Under the pieces are notes generated by a model that was given only the letters and a program-made list of their open reading frames with translations, was not told the origin of the DNA and did not search any database. The translations under genes were made by a program, and so were the position numbers. From Pedobacter zeae (GTDB lineage: Bacteria; Bacteroidota; Bacteroidia; Sphingobacteriales; Sphingobacteriaceae), in the NCBI RefSeq assembly GCF_014196715.1, contig NZ_JACIEF010000002.1:62001-126000 (forward strand): a stretch of DNA of 64,000 nucleotides. Reading direction: 5' to 3'. Shown here in pieces: positions 16,814-25,103 of the stretch. Every line of letters begins with the position of its first letter. Positions within the stretch are counted from its first letter, which is position 1.

Positions 16814-17616
16814 TGGTCAACCCAGAAGAAATACTACCAGGTGTCATCTTTTATGCATATCTGTCTGCCGAGCGCAGGGAGAAAGTATGCTTCTGGAATC
16901 ATCATACCCTTGTTTTGCAGGTTTCAGGACAGTTTAAACTGGAAACTACCGGCCATACCATTGCCATGAACACCGGCCAAATGTTGCTGATCGGTAAAAA
17001 CCAGCTGGGTACCATTACCAAAACGCCGCTGCCTGGCGGTAATTATGAAACGATCATTATTTCCCTGCAGGAAGACCTGCTACGTAAGATCGCTTTGGAA
17101 GAAAAGATCGAAGCGGACCATCAGTATATCGGTCCGCCCAATATCCTGATTCCGACAGACGAATTCCTGCAGGGATATTTTCAGTCTATCGTACCTTATG
17201 CCCGCCGAACTTCTGCGGCCTTGACCGAGGAAATGGGCATGCTGAAAATAAAAGAAGGCGTTAAGCTGCTGCTTAATGCGCAGCCAGGCTTGCGAAGTTT
17301 TTTGTTCGATTTTTTTGAACCGCATAAGATCGACCTGGAAAGGTTCATGCTCAGCAATTATCAGTTTAATGTTCCCATCGAAAAATTTGCCCGGTTAACG
17401 GGCCGTAGCCTGGCAGGCTTTAAACGCGACTTTAAAAAAACTTTTAACGTACCGCCACGGCAATGGTTGCTGGACAAACGACTCAACGAAGCCAGGCACC
17501 TGATTGAAACCAGGCATCAAAAACCCTCCACCTTTTATCTCGACTTGGGTTTTCAATCGCTCTCGCACTTTTCCAGTTCGTTCAAAAAAAAGTTTGGCAA
17601 AGCACCGACTGCTTAG
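16813..17616 (+). CDS. AraC-family transcriptional regulator
   Basis: 267 aa with an N-terminal cupin-like sensing region (about 15-120: LVLQVSGQFKLET, MLLIGKNQLG) and a C-terminal double HTH (about 170-267: FARLTGRSLAGFKRDFKKTF, FYLDLGFQSLSHFSSSFKKKFGKAP). Its ATG overlaps the stop of the aldo/keto reductase. The direct repeat at 15771-15808 is the best candidate operator, giving autoregulation of the pair. Effector unknown. Confidence 0.92.
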   Translation: MVNPEEILPGVIFYAYLSAERREKVCFWNHHTLVLQVSGQFKLETTGHTIAMNTGQMLLIGKNQLGTITKTPLPGGNYETIIISLQEDLLRKIALEEKIEADHQYIGPPNILIPTDEFLQGYFQSIVPYARRTSAALTEEMGMLKIKEGVKLLLNAQPGLRSFLFDFFEPHKIDLERFMLSNYQFNVPIEKFARLTGRSLAGFKRDFKKTFNVPPRQWLLDKRLNEARHLIETRHQKPSTFYLDLGFQSLSHFSSSFKKKFGKAPTA

Positions 17617-17655
17617 TATTGCTGTGCGGAGGATCGGGTTATGCTAATTCCTAAG

Positions 17656-17702
17656 CTTACTTAATGGAAAGGAGTCTCTGACTCCATTGAGCTAAAATGA
17701 AA
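17656..17702. repeat. Interspersed repeat copy C
   Basis: ACTTAATGGAAAGGAGTCTC, then TGACTC and TTGAGCTAAAATGA are nearly identical to copy A (two changes in the middle). It lies directly after the AraC gene and so bounds the aldo-keto reductase module together with copy B. Confidence 0.65.
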
Positions 17703-17713
17703 TCGTTTTAAAT

Positions 17714-17736
17714 AAAAAAGCCCATCTTTCGATGAG
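17714..17736 (-). terminator. Intrinsic terminator after the nitroreductase gene
   Basis: On the minus strand CTCATC and GATGGG enclose a GAAA tetraloop, followed by a run of six T. It sits immediately past the nitroreductase stop. Confidence 0.65.
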
Positions 17737-17739
17737 TTT

Positions 17740-18375
17740 CTACGATAGGTACGTTACAAATTCATCCATTGGCTTTCGTACTTTTTCATTTTTTAAGTTC
17801 CAGTCATTATCTGAGTCGCGGTAACCCACCGACAAAAGCATTGAACTTCTGAGTCCTTTTGAATGCAGATCAAGAAACTCATCAAGAGCGACAGGATCAA
17901 AACCTTCCATAGGCGTCGTATCAATTTTTAACGAAGCGGCGGCTGTTATTGCCATACCTAAAGCAATGTTCGCTTGTTTAGAAGCGTGATGAAAGTTCTC
18001 TTCGAGACTCATATTTCCAAAGAATTGTTTGGCAAAATTTCGCTGTCTTTCGTAAGATGTAGATTCAGAATTTCGTTTCGAAATCAAATAATCAAAAACG
18101 TGGTCAATCCTTTCTGTTGTATATTCGTCCCAAACGGCGAACACCAGTAGATGGGAAGACTCGGTAGTTACAGACTGATTCATTGCAATCGGTAAAATCT
18201 GTTTTTTGATTTCGGGGTTGCAGATAACAATGATCTCGTAAGGCTGCAAACCGATTCCCGAAGGTGCAAGTTGCGCTGCTTTCAGGATGATCTCAAGCTC
18301 TTCGTCCGGCACTTTCTCATCCGTCATTCTTTTGGTTGCATAACGCCAATTCAAAAGGTCTAATATATTTTCCAT
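17740..18375 (-). CDS. Nitroreductase-family NAD(P)H-dependent oxidoreductase
   Basis: FMN enzyme of 211 aa in the NfsB branch. The FMN phosphate contacts are in NWRYATKRM at the N-terminus. LAPSGIGLQPYEIIVI and the C-terminal segment LLSVGYRDSDND are also typical. Relatives reduce nitroaromatics or quinones. It is last in a minus-strand run of NTF2-like, VOC and SDR genes of detoxification type. Confidence 0.9.
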   Translation of the reverse strand: MENILDLLNWRYATKRMTDEKVPDEELEIILKAAQLAPSGIGLQPYEIIVICNPEIKKQILPIAMNQSVTTESSHLLVFAVWDEYTTERIDHVFDYLISKRNSESTSYERQRNFAKQFFGNMSLEENFHHASKQANIALGMAITAAASLKIDTTPMEGFDPVALDEFLDLHSKGLRSSMLLSVGYRDSDNDWNLKNEKVRKPMDEFVTYLS

Positions 18376-18434
18376 AATTGATCAATTTAAAAATCAGTAT
18401 GAATGAATTTATCAGCCATACTGATTGATTAAGT

Positions 18435-18878
18435 TTAAAAAACTCCTAATTGTCCCAACAAAATCGTTGCAGCGGTATAACAATGAAATGATTTGATTTT
18501 ACCGTTCTCGATTTTGAAAACATCACAACAAGGGGTCTGCATTGCCTTTCCTGTAGCTTCGATGGTTCCGGAAGGCAATTGTAGTGGACCATTGTGTGTT
18601 CCGTTCAAGGACAATTCCACCACTACCGTATTTTCGTCCTCCAAAACATACAGGTCATATAATTCTCGGTGCATATCCGGAAAAGCAGTGGCATAAACAT
18701 CGACCGTTTTGCCGATATCCTGTCCGTAATATTTAGTTCCCGCGGATACGTCCCAGAAATAGCCGTCTTCTGCAAACAAGTCTACAAATCCCTGCGTATC
18801 CTGAATTTCTGCAATCCTGTACAGTTCGCGAATTAAGGTTTCGTTTTTTGAATTTGGGTTGATGATTGATGATTTCAT
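18435..18878 (-). CDS. NTF2-like / SnoaL-type protein
   Basis: 147-aa single-domain protein with the cone-shaped NTF2-like fold pattern: ELYRIAEIQDTQGFVDLFAE, GYFWDVSAGTKYYG, VVELSLNGTHNGPL and a C-terminal KIENGKIKSFHCY. Such proteins act as small hydrolases, isomerases or ligand binders. The gene lies between the nitroreductase and VOC genes in the same direction. No specific function can be named. Confidence 0.82.
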   Translation of the reverse strand: MKSSIINPNSKNETLIRELYRIAEIQDTQGFVDLFAEDGYFWDVSAGTKYYGQDIGKTVDVYATAFPDMHRELYDLYVLEDENTVVVELSLNGTHNGPLQLPSGTIEATGKAMQTPCCDVFKIENGKIKSFHCYTAATILLGQLGVF

Positions 18879-18937
18879 AATTGATAAGTTCTAAATGTTG
18901 GTATTAAGTAAATTGTTGTTGATCCCAGTTCTTAAGA

Positions 18938-19936
18938 TTATTTTTTGCTGTCTACAAAAACATATAATTTGACTGCTTTTCCATTTTCGAAGACGAATAG
19001 ATCCATTCCGGTTACTGCATCTGGCTTTCCGGGTATGCCGTTTTGCCAGAAGAGACGAGCGATGTTGTGATTCACATCGATAGCTTTGATATGGGAAAAT
19101 TTTGAACCAGGTGTTTTTTTATGTAAATCTTCTACAAAATCGTTGATTTCTTTATGGCCATTAGCAATGAAATGACTGTCTACCATCTCAATAGCTTCTG
19201 CATATACTTTTTCCATTAAAGCTTCACGTTTTTTTAAATCGTTTTCGTTCCAGATAGCAAGATGGGTTTCAACTAATGAACGAATTTCTTCCTCCGATAA
19301 AGTTTTTGAACTGGTTTCTGATGTTGATGAGGCAACGTCTTTTGGAGACCAGAGAATGGTAGTTGGTTTGTTTTTTTCATATCCTTTTCCGTTGGGATAA
19401 GAAACCAATTCCATTTTTGCACCCCATGGTGTCAGGAAATAGACCCAGGTTTCGCCCTCTGTATCGCCGGATGGCATTAGAAACGGTTCATCCAAAAACT
19501 GTACGCCTTTGCTTTTCAGAAATGTGACGCTTTGTTTAATGTCGTTGGTGTAAAAGGCAATATGACTTGCCCCGATGTCATCTCCGCCAGGGAATTGCTG
19601 ACTTCCTTTATTATTCTTATACTCAAATAATTCGATATTGGCGCCTGTTCCTGCTCTTACCATTTTTATCGTTACAGCACCAGTTCCGGACTGCATATGA
19701 TTGTTCTTTTTCCAGGTATCATCCAAAGGAATCGGACCCAGAGTCGTCACTGCTGAAAAACCTAAAACACCGGTAAAGAAGTGAACCGCCTGATTCATAT
19801 CCGGGACATTGATTCCCACATGGTCTACGCCAAGAATTCCTGCTTTCTGTTGTGCCCCAACATTAGATACTGAAGCGGATACCAATAATGCTCCGGCTAC
19901 TGCAGTCGCTTTAATTTGTTTTTTAAAATCGCTCAT
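18938..19936 (-). CDS. Exported VOC (glyoxalase-like) protein fused to an NTF2-like domain
   Basis: 332 aa. An N-terminal signal-like stretch ending VSNVGAQ is followed by a vicinal-oxygen-chelate domain (about 34-185: GVDHVGINVPDMNQAVHFF, IAFYTNDIKQSVTFL) and an NTF2-like C-terminal domain (about 215-332). The fusion links it to the stand-alone NTF2-like gene next to it. Upstream is a leader of about 105 bp that is repeated upstream of the SDR gene, pointing to shared control. Metal-dependent dioxygenase or lyase activity is possible but unproven. Confidence 0.8.
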   Translation of the reverse strand: MSDFKKQIKATAVAGALLVSASVSNVGAQQKAGILGVDHVGINVPDMNQAVHFFTGVLGFSAVTTLGPIPLDDTWKKNNHMQSGTGAVTIKMVRAGTGANIELFEYKNNKGSQQFPGGDDIGASHIAFYTNDIKQSVTFLKSKGVQFLDEPFLMPSGDTEGETWVYFLTPWGAKMELVSYPNGKGYEKNKPTTILWSPKDVASSTSETSSKTLSEEEIRSLVETHLAIWNENDLKKREALMEKVYAEAIEMVDSHFIANGHKEINDFVEDLHKKTPGSKFSHIKAIDVNHNIARLFWQNGIPGKPDAVTGMDLFVFENGKAVKLYVFVDSKK

Positions 19937-20043
19937 CTTATTTAGCTTTAATTGTTATTTGATGAAGCAAATTTCTACCATTTTACAGCCTTCTTCCATT
20001 GACAAAAGCTTGAAAAAAAAACAAACAAATGTCAATGAAATAG
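19937..20043 (-). promoter_or_regulatory. Duplicated leader region, copy 1
   Basis: Upstream region of the VOC gene, closely matching 21003-21107 upstream of the SDR gene (shared TTAATTGTTATTT, TTCCATTGA, AAAAGCTTGAAAAAAA, CAAACAAATGTCAATGAAA). It contains widely spaced inverted arms ATTGACA and TGTCAAT. Confidence 0.6.
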
Positions 20044-20092
20044 ATGGCGTGGAATAAATCGATTGTTTGAAAATCCAGCAATACCCAATAAC

Positions 20093-20127
20093 AAAAAGGG
20101 CTGAAGTATAACCCTTCAACCCTTTTA
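20093..20127 (-). terminator. Intrinsic terminator of the SDR gene
   Basis: AAAGGGCTGAAG and CTTCAACCCTTT form a 12-bp imperfect stem with A and T tracts on both flanks. It would work for minus-strand transcripts coming from the SDR gene and possibly in both directions. Confidence 0.7.
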
Positions 20128-20144
20128 AATATTTCGAAAATTAA

Positions 20145-21002
20145 TTAATCACTATATTTTGCCAGCCATTTTGCTTTAAGTTCAGCTCTGGCATTGATAA
20201 ATTCCAGGTCTGTTCCCTGAGCAACGGCATCCAGCGGAAAACGCAACGGACGGGAACCTTCTTTCATTTGAATCAATTTCAAAATACCGTCGGCGATAGT
20301 TTGAGGGTCCATATTGAATTCTTTCATCTTACCGAACAGAGCAGCTCCGATCGCATTAAACTGTTCTGTTGCCACGGGCTCGTATAGATTTGTAATTTCT
20401 GTTTTATCTGCATTGACACCGGCTTTTTGACCCGTGTTCATTTCTGTCGGATAAACGCCCGGTTGGATGGAAACATTTTCGATGTTGAACTGTTTCAGTT
20501 CATCCTGCAGACCTTCCGTGATACTTTCCACACCAAATTTTGAGGCAAAGTATGGGATCATAAACGGTGAAGTATGAGCACTGGCACCGGAAGTGATATT
20601 GATAATCAGGCCGCTTTTCCGCTCGCGCATTGATGGTAAAACCGCCTGATAAGTACGGATGACTCCATAAAAATTAACCTCAAACATCTGTCGTATTTTT
20701 TCCAGGCTGTAAGCTTCCAATAATCCAAAACCGGAAACAGCAGCATTATTGACCAATACATCTATTTTATCAAATTTTATGAACGTTTCAGCAAAAGCTT
20801 GAGTTACGGATTCGTCATTCGTGACATCGATTTCAACGACATGAATATTGGGAATTGCTTCCAGTTCCTTGGCAGCGGTTTTATTTTTACCTGTCACGCC
20901 ACGCATTCCTGCGATTACGGTAAAGCCTGCTTTGGCTAGTGTAATTGCTGTTAGTTTACCAAATCCTGTACTTGTTCCAGTGATAAAGATTGTCTTGTTC
21001 AT
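20145..21002 (-). CDS. SDR-family oxidoreductase
   Basis: Classical short-chain dehydrogenase of 285 aa: TGTSTGFGKLTA cofactor motif near residue 8, NNAAVSG, the catalytic Ser in NITSGASAHTSP, and the YFASKFGVES Tyr-Lys pair. The product is cytoplasmic and NAD(P)-dependent. Preceded by a leader copied at the VOC gene and, further upstream, by a Crp/Fnr regulator gene transcribed in the same direction. The substrate is unknown. Confidence 0.92.
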   Translation of the reverse strand: MNKTIFITGTSTGFGKLTAITLAKAGFTVIAGMRGVTGKNKTAAKELEAIPNIHVVEIDVTNDESVTQAFAETFIKFDKIDVLVNNAAVSGFGLLEAYSLEKIRQMFEVNFYGVIRTYQAVLPSMRERKSGLIINITSGASAHTSPFMIPYFASKFGVESITEGLQDELKQFNIENVSIQPGVYPTEMNTGQKAGVNADKTEITNLYEPVATEQFNAIGAALFGKMKEFNMDPQTIADGILKLIQMKEGSRPLRFPLDAVAQGTDLEFINARAELKAKWLAKYSD

Positions 21003-21107
21003 TTCTTTAAATTTTAATTGTTATTTAATGAAACAAAACTGGCACAACTGGATGTTATCTTCCATTGATAAAAGCTTGAAAAAAATCCAAACAAATGTCA
21101 ATGAAAA
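21003..21107 (-). promoter_or_regulatory. Duplicated leader region, copy 2
   Basis: Upstream region of the SDR gene, with the same ordered blocks as 19937-20043 including the arms ATTGATA and TGTCAAT. Probably a shared operator/promoter, possibly for the neighbouring Crp/Fnr protein. Confidence 0.6.
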
Positions 21108-21117
21108 TCATTTAGGA

Positions 21118-21696
21118 TTATTTTCTGACTTTATTTCTACGCAGTCTGGTAAGGGTTTCCGGAGTAATGCCAATATAGGAAGCAATCATATGCTGAGGAA
21201 TTCTGTTAACGATGTGAGGATATTTCTCGAGAAAATTCTCATACTTTTCTTCAGCCGTAAAACTGATATTTGCTAAAATGCGACCTTGCGAAACAATGAA
21301 ACTTTTCTGAATAAGTTGATTTACCAATTGATTGAGTTGAGGAATTTCCGTACACAATTTTTCAAATTCAGTTTTATCAATTAAGATCAATTCTGTCGGC
21401 TCTATCGCATCAATATTCAAACGGGACGGTGTTCCGTTGATAAGACTTTCGCGGTCGCCGGTCCAATAATTTTCCGGTGCAAAATTAATGATGTGCGCTG
21501 TCCCGTCCTCTGTAATTGAAAATGTTTTAACCAATCCTCTACAGATAAAAGCATTATAATGCCACACATCGCCTTCTTCTAAAAGAAATTGTTTTTTGCG
21601 AAGTTTTTTTTCTTTGCAAACCGATCTTATCAAATCTAATTCACTATAGGAAAGTTCAATTTTATCGCTAAGGTATTTTTGGAAAATTTCAAACAT
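21118..21696 (-). CDS. Crp/Fnr-family transcriptional regulator
   Basis: 192 aa: beta-roll sensor (about 20-110: FLLEEGDVWHYNAFICRGLV, NYWTGDRESLI) and a C-terminal HTH with MIASYIGITPETLTRLRR. A TAGATTTG -7 box sits shortly upstream of the start. Codirectional with SDR, VOC and NTF2-like genes and the nearest regulator to the duplicated leaders, so it probably governs them (inference). Confidence 0.88.
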   Translation of the reverse strand: MFEIFQKYLSDKIELSYSELDLIRSVCKEKKLRKKQFLLEEGDVWHYNAFICRGLVKTFSITEDGTAHIINFAPENYWTGDRESLINGTPSRLNIDAIEPTELILIDKTEFEKLCTEIPQLNQLVNQLIQKSFIVSQGRILANISFTAEEKYENFLEKYPHIVNRIPQHMIASYIGITPETLTRLRRNKVRK

Positions 21697-21713
21697 TTAT
21701 CTCACTTATACAA

Positions 21714-21721
21714 CAAATCTA
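21714..21721 (-). promoter_or_regulatory. Bacteroidota -7 box for the Crp/Fnr gene
   Basis: Minus-strand TAGATTTG fits TAnnTTTG and lies about 18 bp upstream of the start codon. Confidence 0.5.
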
Positions 21722-22180
21722 GAAATTAAAAGGATAAATATTCAGCTATCTGTTATAAGTGGTTTCATTACAGGGCTGGTTTAGTGGTTTAAGGAGTGGC
21801 TCGATATCTTCAAAAGGCTTGGATGTATAGAAGAACTTAATATTTCAATTTTACAACTTGTAAAACAAAACACCTGATGATAGCACAAACAATAATGTAT
21901 TTTTTATGTGGATAATCACAGATGAAGAAAAAGAACATTGGACTTGATGGCAAGCCTTATCGTTGAAATTATCTTCGCGAAAACATTGATCAAACGTTCC
22001 ATACCGGTGTAGAAACTGAAAGTAAGCCTAAGTAATTGATTATCAGTTTGTGTTCGAACATCCCCGTTCTGGTGTGGAATGAGGATCGAACGCTTAAATG
22101 TAGCTTAATTGTTTGATTTTTAGTGCTTTGTCAGTCGATTGGAAATTGAAAGCATTCTGAAAACAAACCTATTTTAATGC
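21722..22180. other. Intergenic stretch with no recognised feature
   Basis: No ORF, RNA or clear repeat supported here. It is the chromosome-side flank of the island. Confidence 0.4.
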
Positions 22181-22215
22181 AAAAACCGCTAACAATCAGT
22201 GTGTTAGCGGTTTTT
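22181..22215 (-). terminator. Bidirectional hairpin terminator at the island boundary
   Basis: CCGCTAACA and TGTTAGCGG pair perfectly (9 bp) with an A tract before and a T tract after. It lies 10 bp outside the tRNA 3'-end copy, so it was probably the original terminator of the tRNA-Met transcript before island insertion moved it 14.4 kb away. Confidence 0.75.
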
Positions 22216-22224
22216 GTAATTTTT

Positions 22225-22268
22225 GTAGCGGGGAGCAGGATCAAACTGCCGACCTCAGGGTTATGAAT
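22225..22268. repeat. Island attachment-site repeat (partial tRNA 3' half)
   Basis: 44 bp identical, apart from one G-to-A change, to 36642-36685, which contains the 3' half of the tRNA-Met gene. Same orientation, so the pair are direct repeats as expected for site-specific integration into a tRNA gene. No complete tRNA is encoded here because the match stops in the anticodon loop. Confidence 0.85.
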
Positions 22269-22538
22269 TCTTCTAACAGATTATGAGTCTCTTAAAAAGA
22301 GCTTTTGATGAAGTAAACTGGACTAGCCTGAATGTAATGCTGGTTAATAAAATGAGATTATTTATTTTTTAGATTATTTATTTTTAAAGAATTTGAGACC
22401 TGAATAGTAGTTAGAAGTCTCATTCCTGTCTCGCTTGATAAGTCTGTAAACAAGTTTAGTTATGGCAGCCTTTGAGAGGTAAGTAGGACTTTGCAAGCTA
22501 TTTAATTTATAAGCAATGACTGATGAATGAATAGTTTA

Positions 22539-22961
22539 CTATGCTTTTTTCTGTAGTTCAATAAAGGATAGTTCAGCATAAGATATCTGCTCTTTCATTG
22601 TTACTAATAAGTTATCAAGAAAGGATTTGTGAGAGAGTTCATCAAACTCTTTGATAATGCTTAATATTTTACTTTTGTTATTATTTACAGCTTCATACAG
22701 ATTTTTAGTAAAATGCTGTCCTGCATCATCATTTATTTCAATATTTAAATCTTCATCTTCAGTACTCAACAAATTACTTTTTCTAATGATGTCTATCCAT
22801 GCTGTACCTCCAGATAGAATAGCTGAGCTCAGATATACATCATATAAATAAATGTCTTTCGGGTCTTTAAGATTTGGTTTGAAGCCTTTAAATCCATCTA
22901 TGAGTACAGTTGCTCTTTTTAATGTCTCAATAAGTTCTATGTAGTATTTTTCGTTATCCAT
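22539..22961 (-). CDS. Hypothetical protein
   Basis: 140-aa acidic, helical protein without a motif I recognise (starts MDNEKYYIELIETLKRATVL). First gene inside the island from the left and alone, with AT-rich flanks. The open frame, AT-rich codon use and start context suggest a real gene. A small immunity or accessory protein is possible but nothing in the sequence proves it. Confidence 0.6.
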   Translation of the reverse strand: MDNEKYYIELIETLKRATVLIDGFKGFKPNLKDPKDIYLYDVYLSSAILSGGTAWIDIIRKSNLLSTEDEDLNIEINDDAGQHFTKNLYEAVNNNKSKILSIIKEFDELSHKSFLDNLLVTMKEQISYAELSFIELQKKA

Positions 22962-23038
22962 TTTTAAATATAATAAATGTAAAGTACTTTATATTATTCT
23001 ACCGAATCTTCAGGACTATGACTCCACTTGTTATCCCC

Positions 23039-23472
23039 TTAGATCGTTATATAATCAGCTAATACTTGTACTGTTATCCTATCAATCATTGCTTCATATT
23101 CTCTTTTTGAATAAGGAACAGGCGTATTTGCTTCCTTACTGGTCTTAACAATGGATATATAGCCAGTTTTAATTGAGCTCATATAATCATTAGCTGATTT
23201 TTTAATCATCAAATCCCGTACAACATCTGGCTCAGCTTTTACTTTATCTAAAGTTTTTTTAGTACAATTACTAACCCATCTTTTAGCTTTAATTCAATTT
23301 TTTCATTCCTATAATGAAGATGGGTGCTTTATGGTGTATCTGGTATTGTTTTAGAACTCTTTTTATTATCAACTACCAAGTTGAAGCCAATAATAAATAG
23401 GGTTATTACGAAAATGTAATAAAAAGCTCCCTCTGTTTTACCTTTGAATGCATCAAATACCCATGTAATCAT
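23039..23472 (-). pseudogene. Broken gene for a small membrane-anchored protein
   Basis: On the minus strand an ATG at 23472 opens a protein with one transmembrane stretch (YYIFVITLFIIGFNLVV). It is interrupted by a TAA after about 48 codons, continues in the same frame (RNEKIELKLKDGLVIVLKK), and then shifts frame at a run of seven A. The second part continues 70-odd codons to a stop at 23039 (DKVKAEPDVVRDLMIKK, EYEAMIDRITVQVLADYI). One nonsense change plus one frameshift explain both breaks. Family not recognised. Confidence 0.6.
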
Positions 23473-23615
23473 ATTTAAGGAGGAAATCCGTAAGTAAGCA
23501 GTGCACACAAATAAGATTATAGTAGTTAGCTTTTAAAAAGGTGAAAATTGTCTTAATTTGCTCTCAGCTCCTGTAAAGAGCTAAATATAGAGAGAATAAT
23601 AATCTTTCCTAGAAG

Positions 23616-23655
23616 CAAAAAAGCCTCAAGAAATTAATCTCAAGGCTGTTTTAAT
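23616..23655 (-). terminator. Possible hairpin terminator
   Basis: AGCCT and AGGCT arms with an internal AGA/TCT pairing, flanked by an A run on the left and GTTTT on the right. No intact gene adjoins it on either strand. Confidence 0.35.
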
Positions 23656-24063
23656 CAGTAGCCGTTGCTGGACAAATTTCGAACTTTTTCTTACCTGATT
23701 TACAGGAATTGGCGAAAGTTGCTAATTATTTTAAAACTTAAAAGATCGTTACTAGACAATTTTCGAACTGGTTAATAAGCAACGCTTGATGCCCAAAATT
23801 AATTTTTTGAGACTTGGATTATTATATAATTAGCATATGAATATTACACACTCGACTTTAATACGTATTTGCAATGCATCGAATTTAGACTTTAATTTGT
23901 CAATATCGCTTGCGGCTAGGAAATCACTGTAGAGTTAATCGGCGAGAAATCGACCTTGTATGAACATTGCGAAGCAATTGTGAATTTTGAAAAAGTTCTG
24001 AAAAATAAAGTTGAGGGACATTATCGAAAGAAGAAAGATTATAAAAATAATTCAGGTACTTAG

Positions 24064-24277
24064 TGGAGATTTCGCTAGGATTGATCAACTTATTTTGGAA
24101 TTTAAGGTTGACAATGAATGGAGATTTCGGTAGCAGTGATTACGGGATTTAAAATCAGTACAGTTCGGTCCAAACTGATCAATTAAATAGATTGATTACT
24201 AATATACTATTAGTATGGATTTTATTAAACTGGTCGATACGCTACAGAATCTCTTGGTCAGTGCATCTGAAGTCTCC
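24064..24277. repeat. MITE-like element copy 1 with an adjoining partial end
   Basis: The unit 24120-24277 opens with GGAGATTTCGGTAGCAGTGA and closes with TCAGTGCATCTGAAGTCTCC, whose reverse complement matches the opening imperfectly, so it has terminal inverted repeats. A related but shorter end (GGAGATTTCGCTAGGATTGA) lies just before it at 24065. A near copy is at 28798-28968. Confidence 0.65.
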
Positions 24278-24328
24278 ACTTATGTTGAGACATTTAAACG
24301 GTCTAATTTAATTAAAGTTACTGAAGCT

Positions 24329-24946
24329 TTATTTACCTTTTTCTATGTCTGAAGCATGATTAGTCTTAAGTTCATTAATAATAAAAGCTTCAAGTTTCCT
24401 AACCTTTTCATTTAACTTCTTTTTAACATTGTTCTCAAGACACTTTAAGTGGCGCAATATTGATTTGTGATTTTTATTAAAATAGCCTAACTCTTTAGCA
24501 GTCGGAAAAGCAAACTGAAATTTCACTTTTCCATCTTTTTCAATAAGGTCCAGTATCATTAAGCAATGCTCATAGTCATTATACCCCCGATGAGCCAGAT
24601 AACTATTCCTGACTTTAATCAAATGCTCATGAATAGAATTGCTTAATTTTGATTTAAAATATCTGTTGGGATCAATTTTAGAAAAACCATCTTCAGAATT
24701 TGAAAATATTTTTCCGTATGAGATGACCATTTTTTCCCAAAGGCTTTTCGGTATCAATTCATCCAAGTTTTTAATTTTCTGTACTTTGATTGATCGTTCC
24801 AGGCAGGAGATCATTTCTTCAAGATCTTGGGATATGAGCCACAAAGAAATGATTGGTTTTGCATTTTTTTCTTTGACTTCAAACCTCGTTGCGTGGTCGG
24901 GTACAGGAAAAGACTTCAAAATCGCTTTTCTGACGTTTTTGTTCAT
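24329..24946 (-). CDS. HEPN-like protein (putative)
   Basis: 205 aa, helical and basic. RNSYLAH at residues 113-119 fits the Rx4-6H motif of HEPN ribonucleases, with Asn directly after Arg as is common, and the following HRGYNDYEHC resembles AbiU2-type HEPN proteins. Transcribed in the same direction as the putAbiC-like gene 157 bp upstream. If correct it would cleave RNA during infection. The family call rests on the short motif and helix pattern only. Confidence 0.5.
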   Translation of the reverse strand: MNKNVRKAILKSFPVPDHATRFEVKEKNAKPIISLWLISQDLEEMISCLERSIKVQKIKNLDELIPKSLWEKMVISYGKIFSNSEDGFSKIDPNRYFKSKLSNSIHEHLIKVRNSYLAHRGYNDYEHCLMILDLIEKDGKVKFQFAFPTAKELGYFNKNHKSILRHLKCLENNVKKKLNEKVRKLEAFIINELKTNHASDIEKGK

Positions 24947-25103
24947 GCTGTTGAAATAGCAGTTTGATTTTTATCAGTTACTGAATGTTTTTGTAAAGAT
25001 ATAGTTTAACTAATTTCAAAATCAACTCTTGGATAATAAGTTTTAACCTTGATGCAATATATAGTATCACTTGGTAAATTTTTGATTAAATTGTAGTTAC
25101 TGA

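Noticed and set aside
22225..22268. Complete second tRNA gene
   Set aside because: The match ends in the anticodon loop, so only the 3' half is present; it is an attachment-site copy.
23821..24060. Remnant of an IS transposase gene
   Set aside because: A short frame near 23970-24062 ends in a stop before the repeat and has a vaguely transposase-like basic tail, but it is too short to support a family.
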